A DNA stretch of 64,000 bases. Origin: BRHc4a sp049323755 (lineage in GTDB: Bacteria > Bacillota > Desulfotomaculia > Desulfotomaculales > Desulfocucumaceae). Shown piece by piece: positions 1 through 8,396 of this stretch. The notes under the pieces were generated by a model. It was given only the letters and a program-made list of their open reading frames with translations, did not search any database and had not been told where the DNA came from. Made by a program: the position numbers and the translations under genes. The stretch is from contig JBMOPE010000028.1 in the NCBI GenBank assembly GCA_049323755.1, positions 62,001 to 126,000 on the forward strand, in the 5' to 3' direction. The first letter of the stretch is position 1. Each line of letters opens with the position of its first letter.

Positions 1-1
1 C

Positions 2-172
2 CTGGGGGGGACTGACCCTGTTGGCAGAAAGCTTGATTTTATCCTCCAGGAAATGAACAGGGAGATTAACACCATCGCCTCAAAATCCAGTGACATTCAA
101 ATAAGCGGATATGTGGTAGAGGTAAAGAGTGAGCTGGAGAAAATAAGAGAGCAGGTTCAAAACCTGGAGTAG
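2..172 (+). CDS. yicC: YicC family endoribonuclease, C-terminal end (5' truncated)
   Basis: Only the last 56 codons are in the window; the reading frame is open from base 2 to the TAG at 170-172. The visible tail contains GRKLDFILQEMNREINTI and VVEVKSELEKIREQVQNLE, the characteristic C-terminal signature of the YicC/YloC family. Family members are RNA-degrading proteins linked to stationary-phase survival. In Firmicutes this gene normally precedes remA, gmk and rpoZ, as here. Identity is firm from the tail sequence plus synteny; nothing can be said about the missing N-terminus. Confidence 0.9.
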   Translation: MGGTDPVGRKLDFILQEMNREINTIASKSSDIQISGYVVEVKSELEKIREQVQNLE

Positions 173-203
173 ATATAGTAACAATTTTTAAGGGGGGGCA
201 TCT

Positions 204-482
204 ATGGACATTAGGTTGATAAATATAGGATTTGGCAATATAGTATCCGCTAACAGAATTATAGCTATTGTCAGCCCGGAATCGGCTCCTATAAAAAGAA
301 TAATCTCCGAGGCAAGGGACAGGGGAATGCTGGTGGACGCCACTTATGGCAGGAGGACACGGGCGGTAATCATCACAGACAGTGACCACGTAATTCTTTC
401 GGCGGTTCAACCCGAAACTGTTGCCCACCGCCTTGTTGGAAAAGAGGTATCCTCCGCTGCCGCCGAAGATCCCAATGATTGA
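204..482 (+). CDS. remA: RemA family extracellular matrix regulator (DUF370)
   Basis: 92-aa protein starting MDIRLINIGFGN and carrying the family core with 'VSPESAPIKRII' and 'DATYGRRTRAVI'. In Bacillus subtilis RemA is a DNA-binding ring-forming activator of biofilm matrix and osmoprotection genes. The length is typical of the family. A GGGGGGG ribosome site lies 5-6 bases before the ATG. The gene sits 31 bp after yicC and 15 bp before gmk, the standard Firmicute order, and is probably cotranscribed with both. The targets regulated in this organism are unknown. Confidence 0.93.
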   Translation: MDIRLINIGFGNIVSANRIIAIVSPESAPIKRIISEARDRGMLVDATYGRRTRAVIITDSDHVILSAVQPETVAHRLVGKEVSSAAAEDPND

Positions 483-497
483 CCGGGAGAGGTAGCT

Positions 498-1094
498 ATG
501 CCGGGACAGGGAATGCTGATATTGATTTCCGGGCCCTCCGGATGCGGAAAAGGAACTGTGTGCAGCCATCTTATAGAACAATTCCCGGAAATGAGGCTTT
601 CGATTTCAGCCACTACCCGATCACCCAGGCCGGGTGAGGTGCATGGCCGCAACTATTACTTCATGACCAGGGAAGAGTTTGAAAAACTTGCGAATGAGGG
701 CGGCTTTCTGGAGTATGCTGCCATATATGGCTATCTTTACGGTACGCCGGCTGGCCCGGTAAGAGAAATGCTGGATAATGGTGAAGACGTTATACTGGAA
801 ATAGATGTTCAGGGAGGCCTTCAGGTAAAAGAGAGGTTTCCCGGGGCTGTTTTAATTTTTATCATCACCCCCTCAAGGTCGGTTCTTGAGTCCAGGCTTA
901 TCGGACGGGGAACTGATAACCAGGAGGAGATTAAAAAAAGACTTCTATGGGTTGATACTGAACTGGGATTTATGTCAAAGTATGATTATGTGGTAATAAA
1001 TGACAGCATAGAAGAGACCGTTGCAAAAATAAGATGTATACTAGATGCCGAGCGCAGCCGTTCAATTCGCTTCAGGCTGCCTGAGGGCTGGTAA
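498..1094 (+). CDS. gmk: Guanylate kinase
   Basis: 198-aa cytosolic enzyme converting GMP + ATP to GDP + ADP in purine nucleotide metabolism. The P-loop GPSGCGKGT lies at residues 12-20, followed by the GMP-binding region 'SATTRSPRPGE' and 'GRNYYF'. Length matches the bacterial family (about 200 aa). The start is set by the GGGAGAGG ribosome site upstream of the ATG at 498. It lies between remA and rpoZ as in most Firmicutes. Confidence 0.97.
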   Translation: MPGQGMLILISGPSGCGKGTVCSHLIEQFPEMRLSISATTRSPRPGEVHGRNYYFMTREEFEKLANEGGFLEYAAIYGYLYGTPAGPVREMLDNGEDVILEIDVQGGLQVKERFPGAVLIFIITPSRSVLESRLIGRGTDNQEEIKKRLLWVDTELGFMSKYDYVVINDSIEETVAKIRCILDAERSRSIRFRLPEGW

Positions 1095-1131
1095 TTAACG
1101 GTTTAAATATTTAGACTATTGGAGGGTCGAA

Positions 1132-1347
1132 ATGATTCAGGAAACGACTCTTGATGATCTGATGCAAAAGGTTGACAGCAGGTATACCCTGGTGGTTATC
1201 GCTGCTAAGAGGGCCAGAGTGCTTACAGAAAAAAGAGAGAATGACAGAAATAACGGAAATAACGTGCGCAAGCCGGTAACCGATGCCCTAAAGGATATTG
1301 CCAATGGCAGGATTAGATACCGCCGGACAAAGCAGGGAATTAAGTAA
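1132..1347 (+). CDS. rpoZ: RNA polymerase omega subunit
   Basis: 71-aa protein with the omega-family features 'LMQKVDSRYTLVVIAAKRARVL' (split here as LMQKVDSRYTL and VVIAAKRAR) and a C-terminal 'ALKDIANGRIRYRR' segment. Omega chaperones assembly of the beta' subunit of RNA polymerase. A GGAGGG ribosome site precedes the ATG. The gene is short, as usual in Firmicutes, and its position directly after gmk is canonical. It is followed by a repeat-filled gap before coaBC. Confidence 0.95.
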   Translation: MIQETTLDDLMQKVDSRYTLVVIAAKRARVLTEKRENDRNNGNNVRKPVTDALKDIANGRIRYRRTKQGIK

Positions 1348-1540
1348 CCGCCCCGCGGGCGCTATCGCTGTTCCAGCGATGGAAGACAGGAGACAGAATA
1401 CAGGATACAGGAGGACCAGGTATTCCTAATATGCCAATTAACACGCTAATACTGCAGAACGGTATCTTTTCTCGGAATCGCCATCAGAGCCAGGCACAAA
1501 AATTCTGGATTCTGGCTTCTGGATTCTGGATTCCGACCGC
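1347..1540. repeat. GC-rich double hairpin plus period-7 repeats between rpoZ and coaBC
   Basis: The gap opens with a GC hairpin (ccgccccgcgggcgc) and a second hairpin (atcgctgttccagcgat). Period-7 repeats follow at about 1383-1420 (units gacagga/tacagga) and 1500-1536 (units attctgg). The same modules recur at about a dozen other intergenic sites in this window, so this is a dispersed repeat family rather than a gene-specific signal. The first hairpin directly abuts the rpoZ stop codon and could attenuate transcription. Confidence 0.75.
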
Positions 1541-1577
1541 ATAGAATTTCAGTATAAGTTATTTTGCGGAGGAAAAC

Positions 1578-2783
1578 ATGCTTGAAGGCAAATTTATTAC
1601 CCTGGGTGTTACCGGGGGCATAGCGGCATACAAGGCTGCAGACCTGGCCAGTAAGCTAAAGGGCCGGGGAGCGGTGGTGCATGTGATTATGACCAGATCG
1701 GCGGGGGAGTTCGTCAGGCCTCTTACATTTGAAGCACTGACGGGAAACCCTGTAAGCTCCGATCTTTTTGCTTCTTCACCTGTGTTTAAAATCCCTCATA
1801 TAGAATTAGCAAACAGGGCTGAAATTATTATTGTGGCCCCGGCCACGGCGAACATTCTGGGCAAGCTCGCCCACGGGATTGCCGACGATCTTCTTTCAAC
1901 AGCTGTTTTGGCAGCCACATGCCCGGTATTGCTATGTCCTGCGATGAATGTGAACATGTATGCCAGCAGGGCTGTTCAGGAAAACATAGAAAAACTAAAA
2001 GAATACGGATATCACTTTGTTGAACCGGAAGTCGGCCTTGTAGCATGCGGGCACTATGGCAGGGGCAGACTGGCTGAAACAGATACTATTATGCGGGCAA
2101 TATCAGGGCTGCTAACAAAACCTGGAGATATGAACGGTCTTAGTGTTTTGGTAACAGCCGGTGGAACAAGGGAGCCTATTGACCCGGTAAGGTTTATTTC
2201 CAACAGGAGTTCGGGAAAGATGGGCTATGCGCTGGCGGAAGCGGCTGTTTTCAGGGGGGCAAGAGTAATCCTTGTAACGGCACCCACTTCTCTTTCGGCT
2301 CCCTATGGAGTTAATGTGGTTTCGGTTGAAACTGCCGAAGAAATGCGTGACTCGGTAATGAAATACTATCCGGACGTTGATGTGGTCATAAAGGCTGCTG
2401 CAGTTGCCGACTACAGGTGCGAGCGGATCGAAGACCACAAAATAAAAAAGTCTGGAGAAAGTTTGACCCTCCAGCTGGTAAAAAACCCGGATATACTTTC
2501 CGAACTGGGAAGAAGTAAAAGAGAGGGTGTAACTCTGGTGGGCTTTGCCGCTGAAACCAGGGATCTGGAGAAAAACGCCGCTCTAAAGCTAAACAAAAAG
2601 AAAGCAGACCTTCTGGTGGCCAATGATGTTACCATGCCAGGAGCCGGATTCGGGTCGGATACCAACATAGTAAAAATATTCTTCGCTGGAGGAAGGGTGG
2701 ACTCTCATCCGGAGATGGACAAGCTGGCGGTTGCCAACAAGATACTGGATGCCGTTTTGGAAGTTAGGAAAACTGATAAATAG
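1578..2783 (+). CDS. coaBC: Bifunctional phosphopantothenoylcysteine decarboxylase/phosphopantothenate-cysteine ligase
   Basis: 401-aa two-domain enzyme of coenzyme A synthesis. The N-terminal flavin (CoaC) domain, about residues 1-185, has 'GVTGGIAAYKA', the His motif 'IPHIELA', the substrate clamp 'PAMNVNMY' and the active Cys in 'ACGHYGRGR'. The C-terminal CoaB ligase domain, about 187-400, has 'VTAGGTREPIDPVRFISN', 'SSGKMGYALAE', 'AAAVADYR' and 'KNPDIL'. A GCGGAGGA ribosome site precedes the ATG. In many Firmicutes priA follows; here it does not, so synteny breaks after this gene. Confidence 0.97.
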   Translation: MLEGKFITLGVTGGIAAYKAADLASKLKGRGAVVHVIMTRSAGEFVRPLTFEALTGNPVSSDLFASSPVFKIPHIELANRAEIIIVAPATANILGKLAHGIADDLLSTAVLAATCPVLLCPAMNVNMYASRAVQENIEKLKEYGYHFVEPEVGLVACGHYGRGRLAETDTIMRAISGLLTKPGDMNGLSVLVTAGGTREPIDPVRFISNRSSGKMGYALAEAAVFRGARVILVTAPTSLSAPYGVNVVSVETAEEMRDSVMKYYPDVDVVIKAAAVADYRCERIEDHKIKKSGESLTLQLVKNPDILSELGRSKREGVTLVGFAAETRDLEKNAALKLNKKKADLLVANDVTMPGAGFGSDTNIVKIFFAGGRVDSHPEMDKLAVANKILDAVLEVRKTDK

Positions 2784-2789
2784 TATAAA

Positions 2790-2820
2790 ACCGCCCTGCG
2801 GGCGGTGCCGCTGTTCCATC
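2790..2820. repeat. GC-rich palindrome after coaBC (double-hairpin family)
   Basis: ACCGCCCTGCGGGCGGT (2790-2806) is a perfect inverted repeat directly after the coaBC stop. It is followed by the second-module sequence 'gccgctgttcc'. It belongs to the same double-hairpin family seen at 1347, 11444, 21156, 28584 and 36273. It may serve as the terminator of coaBC, although no clear T-run follows. Confidence 0.65.
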
Positions 2821-2913
2821 GTAGGATCCAGAAGTCAGACATGCATGCCTTATAAGAAGCACCACAGAGAAATAAAAATAACTTTGAATGCTTTCCAATG
2901 CACGTCTTAAAAA

Positions 2914-3131
2914 ACCACAGAGAACACAGAGGACACAGAGGTTTTTTAGCCTGTATGAATGCTTTTTAAGTATTTCATTGAATGGATAGGAGAAAGCTAT
3001 AAAACTTCTCTAATTCTCAACTTTTTTATGAGACCTGAAAGTAATGCCTAAGAGCAAATTCTCTGTGATCTCTGTGTCCTCTGTGGTTTATAAAAAAGAC
3101 ATTCATTATTTTCAGGGCAGAATTCAGAATG
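2914..3131 (+). repeat. CACAGAG-ended inverted-repeat element, copy A
   Basis: The element begins with ccacagagaacacagagg and ends with the inverted counterpart (ctctgtgtcctctgtgg, 3071-3086). About 130 bp of AT-rich, non-coding sequence lies between. A shared right flank 'ttttcagggcagaattcag' also occurs in copies B (22972-23173, inverted) and C (28246-28444). No transposase or continuous ORF is present, so it looks like a non-autonomous MITE-type element. A stray 'accacagagaaa' at about 2862 may be a remnant. Together with 2790-2820 it fills the gap between coaBC and the next gene. Confidence 0.75.
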
Positions 3132-3204
3132 ATTTGGGCATTTCTAGGCCCTTTTTTCTTTTTAATAGTACGAATCATTGCTATTATATTTGTAAAGGAG
3201 ATAT

Positions 3205-4116
3205 ATGGAGAAAAATAAAGGGAAAGGTGGAGTGATTGGAAGTTTGATCCGAAGAGCTTTTATTAACAGGTGCGGCCAGATAAGGTCCGGATGGAAGATA
3301 TTGATTATACTACTGTCCTCAGTGGCGTTGACTTTGGTGTTCTTTTTTATAGGAGATGTAATACTGTCGCTTTTATTAACCAACGAGCCTGAACAACTGC
3401 TAAAACTGCGTGACAGCTTGCACTACGGGGCTTTTCTGCAGACAGCAGCAGTTATTGTTACCCTGCTTATTGTTCTTAAATTTATTGATAAAAAAACTGT
3501 AGGAAGTATAGGCCTGGGCCCGTTGGCACCAAGACTTAAAGATCTGTTTGGAGGGCTGTTATTCGGAGCCGCCTCAATGACCGCAGTATTTATTATCCTG
3601 ATTATTACTGGTGGCACCATGGTAACGGAAACTATGGAAAGCCAAGGTATTAACCTTTCGATTGTGTATGGATTGATTCCCTTTATACTGGTGGCTCTTT
3701 CTGAAGAGCTTCTTTTTAGGGGATATATAATAAATGCACTCCAGCAAATGGGGAAAATCAGGGTATCACTGGCTCTGTCTTCCATAATTTTTGCATTAGT
3801 GCATGGAGTCAATCCAAATGTGAACTTTCTTGGACTTTCAAATATTTTTCTTGTTGGACTGCTTTTTTCTTACATGTACATAAAAACAGGAAGCCTTTGG
3901 ATGCCAATTGGCTATCATTTCACCTGGAATTATTTTCAGGGGGTTGTGTATGGCTTTCCCGTCAGCGGCCATGAACTGGAAAGCCTGTACAGGTTACCGG
4001 TGCAGGAAAATATAATTGCCGGGGGGAAATTCGGCCCCGAGGGTGGTTTGGCTGTAACTGGCGTTATTTTGCTTTCACTTTTAGTTATGAGGTACAGATT
4101 GGGAATTAGAAATTAG
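3205..4116 (+). CDS. CPBP family (CAAX-type) intramembrane metalloprotease
   Basis: 303-aa integral membrane protein with several hydrophobic helices from residue 35 onward. It has the three CPBP/Abi motifs: SEELLFRGYI (EExxxR), the FxxxH motif in 'IIFALVHGVNPN' and HxxxN in 'GYHFTWNYF'. These residues form the metal site in Rce1-like proteases. Bacterial members serve in bacteriocin self-immunity, signalling or protein maturation, and the substrate cannot be predicted here. The AAGGAG ribosome site fixes the ATG at 3205. The last codons run into a period-7 repeat (aattccc), so the C-terminus may be repeat-derived. Confidence 0.88.
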   Translation: MEKNKGKGGVIGSLIRRAFINRCGQIRSGWKILIILLSSVALTLVFFFIGDVILSLLLTNEPEQLLKLRDSLHYGAFLQTAAVIVTLLIVLKFIDKKTVGSIGLGPLAPRLKDLFGGLLFGAASMTAVFIILIITGGTMVTETMESQGINLSIVYGLIPFILVALSEELLFRGYIINALQQMGKIRVSLALSSIIFALVHGVNPNVNFLGLSNIFLVGLLFSYMYIKTGSLWMPIGYHFTWNYFQGVVYGFPVSGHELESLYRLPVQENIIAGGKFGPEGGLAVTGVILLSLLVMRYRLGIRN

Positions 4117-4138
4117 CAATTCCCAATTCCCAATTCCG
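4117..4138. repeat. Period-7 repeat (aattccc) between convergent genes
   Basis: Tandem heptamers of the type aattccc end in 'ccaattccgga'. They lie between the CPBP protease (plus) and the small Cys protein (minus). The same heptamer type, often ending in ccggacc, recurs at about 21215, 31661, 35048, 35092 and 38131. Confidence 0.7.
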
Positions 4139-4148
4139 GACCACTGTA

Positions 4149-4280
4149 CTATTCTTTCTTTATTATGTCCTGGGCCTGCACGGATGGGTTAGCGGGACTT
4201 CCAGCACACATGTAATCTCCCAGAACATCGCAGGCCTCGCACTTTTCGTGACCCTTCTTTTCTTTCTTTTTGTCGGCCAA
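4149..4280 (-). CDS. Small 43-aa Cys/Lys-rich hypothetical protein
   Basis: The minus-strand frame opens with TTG at 4278-4280, eight bases after a perfect GGAGGTG ribosome site, and closes with TAG at 4149-4151. The product is Lys-rich at the N-terminus and then has CEACDVLGDYMC (three Cys), followed by AGSPANPSVQAQDIIKKE. The strong ribosome site and sensible composition support a real gene. The Cys cluster could bind metal. I do not recognise the family, and it has no operon partner on this strand. Confidence 0.65.
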   Translation of the reverse strand: MADKKKEKKGHEKCEACDVLGDYMCAGSPANPSVQAQDIIKKE

Positions 4281-4463
4281 AGCTTTTTCACCTCCGGTAA
4301 TTATTTTAACTGTTATACGGAATAGTATCCCGGCATTAAGCTATAATAAAAAGAATTAATCCAGTTGTAATTTTAACTCTAACTGAATCTTAATGACAAT
4401 TATTTTAAACATACAGCTGCGAAAAGATAAAATTGTTAATGAATTGAGAAGGCGGGGATAAAG

Positions 4464-4808
4464 GTGATTATACAATCCACTGAGGAATTTGCAGGTGAGG
4501 TACAGGGCAAATGGGCAGGAAGGGAAGTAAAGGTTTCTAAAACCACAAATATGACGCCTATAAATATTCGGATTGAAAGTGCCAGGGTGGCGGAATGGAA
4601 AGAGGTAGACTGTAGAATAAAACAAAGGCATGAAATGGACACAAAATTTTTTGTAATAGCCGGAAAGTCAGTGGATGAACTTGAAAAGGGGAACATCAAG
4701 CGGCTGGTGATTCCTGTTGATGAGCGTACTGTTTATGACGTCAGAGAAGAAAGGTTTGTTGTGCTGACAGAAAAGGAAGTAGTAGAGTTTAGTCTGGTGG
4801 GAAAGTGA
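4464..4808 (+). CDS. Hypothetical protein upstream of uvsE
   Basis: 114-aa protein from a GTG start preceded by GGCGGGG. The sequence is strand-rich and charged, with no signal peptide, membrane helix or cysteine cluster; the only Cys is in EVDCRIKQ. The C-terminal half ('RLVIPVDERTVYDVREERF') is predicted beta. It stops 4 bp before uvsE, so the two are probably cotranscribed. I do not recognise it. Confidence 0.7.
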   Translation: MIIQSTEEFAGEVQGKWAGREVKVSKTTNMTPINIRIESARVAEWKEVDCRIKQRHEMDTKFFVIAGKSVDELEKGNIKRLVIPVDERTVYDVREERFVVLTEKEVVEFSLVGK

Positions 4809-4812
4809 TAAA

Positions 4813-5790
4813 ATGATTCTCAGATTTGGATACGTGGCTATGTCGATGGAACTGGCTAACTGTTCCCCATCAAAGGCAGTAACATTTAAAACGTACAGCG
4901 GCCTGAGGGAGAGAGATCCCGAAGCCGCCATGAATAAGCTGACAAGGACCTCCCGGGAAAACCTTTTTAACACCATACGGCTTCTTAGGCACAATAAGGC
5001 CAATAATGTAAGGCTATACCGTTTTTCCTCCAAAATAATACCACTGGCCACACACCCGGAGCTTGAAGGCTGGGACTTTATCGAGGGGGTCCGGGATTTG
5101 CTTGGTGAAATAGGCATCTTAGTAAAAGAAAACCATATGAGGGTAAGTTTTCACCCGGACCATTACACCCTGATTAATTCGCCCAGAGAGGATGTATTTA
5201 ACGCTTCAGTAAAGGATTACATACATCACTGCCTCATCCTGGAAGGAATGGGGCTGGATAATACCGCAAAACTTGTTACACATGTGGGGGGAGGATACAA
5301 AGACAAGAAAAAATCACTTGATAAATTTATAAAAAATTGGGGTAGGGTGCCTGCCCGTGTAACTGAAAGGATTGCCCTGGAAAATGATGATAAAACCTTT
5401 ACCGCGGAGGATACACTTTACCTGGCTGAAAAACTTGGACTTCCCATGGTTTTTGACCTCCACCATTTTATGTGCAACAGGGAAGAGGGTAGCCGCACTG
5501 AGGACATTTTGCCAAGATTTTTGTGCTCCTGGAAGGGGAGCGGCCTTAATCCCAAAATACATGTGTCCAGCCCAAGGAGTGAGTCTGATATAAGAAGCCA
5601 TCACGACTACGTAAATCCGCTGGATGTGTACGGATTTATTAAGGAAGCAGCAGTCTTCAATAAGGGAATAGATGTAATGGTGGAAGCAAAGCAAAAGGAC
5701 TTCGCCATGTTCAGGCTGATAAGGGAATTATCAGAGTTTCCCGGCATCAAGAGGATAAATGAGGCTTCCCTCGAGGTTAATTTAAATTAA
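4813..5790 (+). CDS. uvsE: UV DNA damage endonuclease UvsE
   Basis: 325-aa TIM-barrel, metal-dependent endonuclease that nicks 5' of UV photoproducts in the alternative excision repair pathway. Family hallmarks are the N-terminal 'RFGYVAMSMEL', 'LRHNKANNVRLYRFSSKI', 'MRVSFHPDHY', 'VTHVGGGYKDK', 'ALENDDKTF', 'VFDLHHF' and the C-terminal 'DVMVEAKQKD'. The His, Glu and Asp in these motifs are the expected metal ligands. Length is typical. It is convergent with thiD, with only 2 bp between the ends. Confidence 0.95.
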   Translation: MILRFGYVAMSMELANCSPSKAVTFKTYSGLRERDPEAAMNKLTRTSRENLFNTIRLLRHNKANNVRLYRFSSKIIPLATHPELEGWDFIEGVRDLLGEIGILVKENHMRVSFHPDHYTLINSPREDVFNASVKDYIHHCLILEGMGLDNTAKLVTHVGGGYKDKKKSLDKFIKNWGRVPARVTERIALENDDKTFTAEDTLYLAEKLGLPMVFDLHHFMCNREEGSRTEDILPRFLCSWKGSGLNPKIHVSSPRSESDIRSHHDYVNPLDVYGFIKEAAVFNKGIDVMVEAKQKDFAMFRLIRELSEFPGIKRINEASLEVNLN

Positions 5791-5792
5791 TT

Positions 5793-6608
5793 TTAAAAAA
5801 CAGGCATCCGGTGGTTATGGTTTACCGGGCCTGAGCCTTTTCCCACAGGAATTGCTGATTTCAGTGCGCAGTTTAGGTATTTTTCAGCAGACTTAACCGC
5901 GCCCGGAAGGTCCATACCCCTGGCAAGCCCGGCAGTGATGGCTGCGGACAGTGTGCATCCGGTTCCGTGGGTGCAGACGGTATCTATCCTGGTATTTTTT
6001 AGCTCTTCAAAAATAGCCCCGTTGGTAAGCAAGTCAATTACTGTATTTTTATCCTCTCCAAATTTACTGTGTCCACCCTTTATCAGTACCCACTTTGGTC
6101 CCAGATCCAGTATCCTTAAGGCTGCTTCCTTTAAACTAATTTGTGAGTCAATAGCCTGCCCCGACAGAATTTCAGCCTCCTCAAGATTGGGAGTCACCAG
6201 CAGGGCAAGGGGCAATAAATCAGAGCGGTACATATCTATGGCATCTTCATGCAGAAGCCTGTGTCCGCTGGTGGAAACCATCACGGGGTCCACCACAAGG
6301 TTTCCAACAGCATGCGCTTTGAGGCATTTAGTCACTGCTGTGATGATATCTCTGCTTCCCAGCATTCCTGTTTTTACCGCATGGGCCCCTATGTCTATGA
6401 TTACAGCGTTTATCTGGGCTTCAACCATTTCAGCCGGGATGATATGAATTCCTTCCACTCCCAGCGTGTTCTGTGCTGTTATTGCTGTTATAACACTGGA
6501 TCCGTAGACGTTATATGCCATAAAAGTCTTCAGGTCAGCTTGTATTCCCGCGCCTCCGCCTGAGTCGGACCCCGCAATGGTAAGTGCCAGAAAAGCTTTA
6601 TTATCCAT
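5793..6608 (-). CDS. thiD: Hydroxymethylpyrimidine/phosphomethylpyrimidine kinase
   Basis: 271-aa ribokinase-fold enzyme that phosphorylates HMP and HMP-P for thiamine synthesis. Motifs are TIAGSDSGGGAGIQAD near the N-terminus, 'DPVMVSTSGHRLL' in the middle and the anion-hole motif HGTGCTLSAAITAG near residue 225. The frame is open to an earlier ATG at 6632, but the GAGGTG ribosome site falls inside that extension and points to the ATG at 6606-6608. No other thi gene is nearby and no TPP riboswitch is visible upstream, so it may act in salvage. Confidence 0.95.
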   Translation of the reverse strand: MDNKAFLALTIAGSDSGGGAGIQADLKTFMAYNVYGSSVITAITAQNTLGVEGIHIIPAEMVEAQINAVIIDIGAHAVKTGMLGSRDIITAVTKCLKAHAVGNLVVDPVMVSTSGHRLLHEDAIDMYRSDLLPLALLVTPNLEEAEILSGQAIDSQISLKEAALRILDLGPKWVLIKGGHSKFGEDKNTVIDLLTNGAIFEELKNTRIDTVCTHGTGCTLSAAITAGLARGMDLPGAVKSAEKYLNCALKSAIPVGKGSGPVNHNHRMPVF

Positions 6609-6675
6609 AATTAAGTGACACCTCACATACAAAAAGTAGGCTAATAACTATTGTCTCAGGGAATAAGGGGAAGTT

Positions 6676-7269
6676 TTACTTTAACAAAGTACTTTGTTCG
6701 GATCGCGCCTTATCAGATACTATACCGTACAGAAAGATTTCAAAAAGGCACAGGGCGGCATCTTCGGGCCGGAGATTGTTTTTTACCATGAATCCGGGAT
6801 TGAGCACATCCCTGACACTCGATAAAAGAGAAGTCATAAAAACTTCCGGTATTACATCTTTAAAATGCTCACTGTTTTCCCCGGACATTAGTTTTTCAAT
6901 TATTCTCCTCACTTTTTTTGCCCGAAAGGTTTCAATTCTTTCCCAGACATTGGGGAAGTATTTCTGCATGTCATTCATTAATACAGGGTTTATATTTCTC
7001 AGATGCTCCGATAAAATACTTATTACTGCAGCCATTTTTTCAACGGGGCCGACAGGGGAGGCCAATACCGAGTCGACGCCTCTTTCTGCCGAGGACATCA
7101 AATTTTCCGCCACTGCCATCACCAGCTCATTCTTACTTCGGTAGTACTTGTAAATAGTCCTTTTGCTTATCCCGGTTCTGGAGGACAGCTCATCCACCGT
7201 TGTTGCGTGGAATCCTCTCTCAAAGGCAAGCCTTTTAAATCCCTCCAGAATCCTCTCTCGAATTTCCAA
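6676..7269 (-). CDS. TetR/AcrR family transcriptional regulator
   Basis: 197-aa regulator with an N-terminal helix-turn-helix at about residues 5-50 ('HATTVDELSSRTGISKRTIY', then 'KYYRSKNELVMA'). The C-terminal ligand domain is of the TetR type. It is the last gene of the minus-strand efflux operon, 17 bp after the permease. It is probably the local repressor; the TetR-ybhGFSR arrangement of E. coli is comparable. A candidate operator lies upstream of the hlyD-like gene at 11240-11267. Confidence 0.9.
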   Translation of the reverse strand: MEIRERILEGFKRLAFERGFHATTVDELSSRTGISKRTIYKYYRSKNELVMAVAENLMSSAERGVDSVLASPVGPVEKMAAVISILSEHLRNINPVLMNDMQKYFPNVWERIETFRAKKVRRIIEKLMSGENSEHFKDVIPEVFMTSLLSSVRDVLNPGFMVKNNLRPEDAALCLFEIFLYGIVSDKARSEQSTLLK

Positions 7270-7286
7270 TTATCCACCACCCGCCG

Positions 7287-8396
7287 TCAGGCAATTTTCT
7301 TTTTAAACTTGGCAATGCTGATTGCCATAAGAACAAGGGAAAACAAAAGCAAGGCAAATACCTGGGGAACAAGGTAGCTGAAACCGATCCCCTTTAACAC
7401 TATTCCTCTTATTATAACAAGATAATAGGTAAGGGGTATAAGGTTTCCGATGTATTGAATTATTGCTGGCATTGCCTCCCTGGGGAAGAGAAAACCGGAC
7501 AGCAGTATGCTGGGAAGCATGAAAAAGAAAGACATCTGGAAGGCCTGCATCTGGTTTTTGGCCACTGTAGAAATCAGAATGCCAATTCCCAGTGAGGCTG
7601 TAATAAAGAAAAGGGTTAGCAGATAAAGCTCCAGCAGGCTGCCCTTTACAGGAACATGAAATATAATGCTTCCCACCAGCAGTGCAACAGTTATCTGGGC
7701 GTAGCCAAGTATTATGTTGGGTACAATTTTCCCTATCATCAGCTCATACGGCCTTATAGGAGTGACTATAAGCTGCTCGAGGGTACCTCTCTCCCTTTCC
7801 CTTACAATAGCTATGGCGGTCATCATCACCATGGTCATGGTAACAATAATCCCAAGTATAGCCGGAACCATGTAATAGGCGGTAATGCCGTCCGGGTTAT
7901 ACCACGGCCGGACCCTTATATCATAGGGAGGGTCAATAATGCCGGCCTTTTGTGCAATTATTTTTTGAGATTTTAAAAGGCCTATGGAATTTGCCGTGGC
8001 AATGGCAGAGTTGGACACCATGCTGTCACTGGCATCAACAAGCACCTGTACCGGGGCGGGCTCCCCTCTTTTCAGGCTTACTGCAAAGTCGGGGGGAAAT
8101 ACAATTCCCACCTTAACCTTTCCACTGTCAATCATACGGGACACTTCGGCATAGCTCCCGGCCACACTGGTGACATTAAAATATCCCGAGGCCTTAAATG
8201 CGTCCAGCATTTCCCGGCTGTCTCCGGTCATGGACTGGTCGAAAACAACGGTGGGAATGTGCTTTACCTCGGTTTGTATTGCATATCCGAACAGCAATAG
8301 CTGTACCAGCGGAAGGGCAAAAATCATTCCTATGGTAAGCCTGTCTCTGAACATTTGTAGGAATTCCTTGTGCAGCATGGCAAGCAATCTGCTCAT
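7287..8396 (-). CDS. ABC-2 type transporter permease
   Basis: 369-aa membrane protein of the YbhS/YbhR-type ABC-2 family. One N-terminal helix (residues about 20-40) is followed by a large extracytoplasmic domain, then five to six C-terminal helices from about residue 175 that include 'ERERGTLEQLIVTPI', the typical intracellular loop before the second helix. Its start overlaps the upstream ATPase by 4 bp (8393-8396), indicating translational coupling. With two ATPases and an HlyD-like protein it forms an export system; the substrate is unknown. Only one permease gene is present, so it may homodimerise. Confidence 0.92.
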   Translation of the reverse strand: MSRLLAMLHKEFLQMFRDRLTIGMIFALPLVQLLLFGYAIQTEVKHIPTVVFDQSMTGDSREMLDAFKASGYFNVTSVAGSYAEVSRMIDSGKVKVGIVFPPDFAVSLKRGEPAPVQVLVDASDSMVSNSAIATANSIGLLKSQKIIAQKAGIIDPPYDIRVRPWYNPDGITAYYMVPAILGIIVTMTMVMMTAIAIVRERERGTLEQLIVTPIRPYELMIGKIVPNIILGYAQITVALLVGSIIFHVPVKGSLLELYLLTLFFITASLGIGILISTVAKNQMQAFQMSFFFMLPSILLSGFLFPREAMPAIIQYIGNLIPLTYYLVIIRGIVLKGIGFSYLVPQVFALLLFSLVLMAISIAKFKKKIA

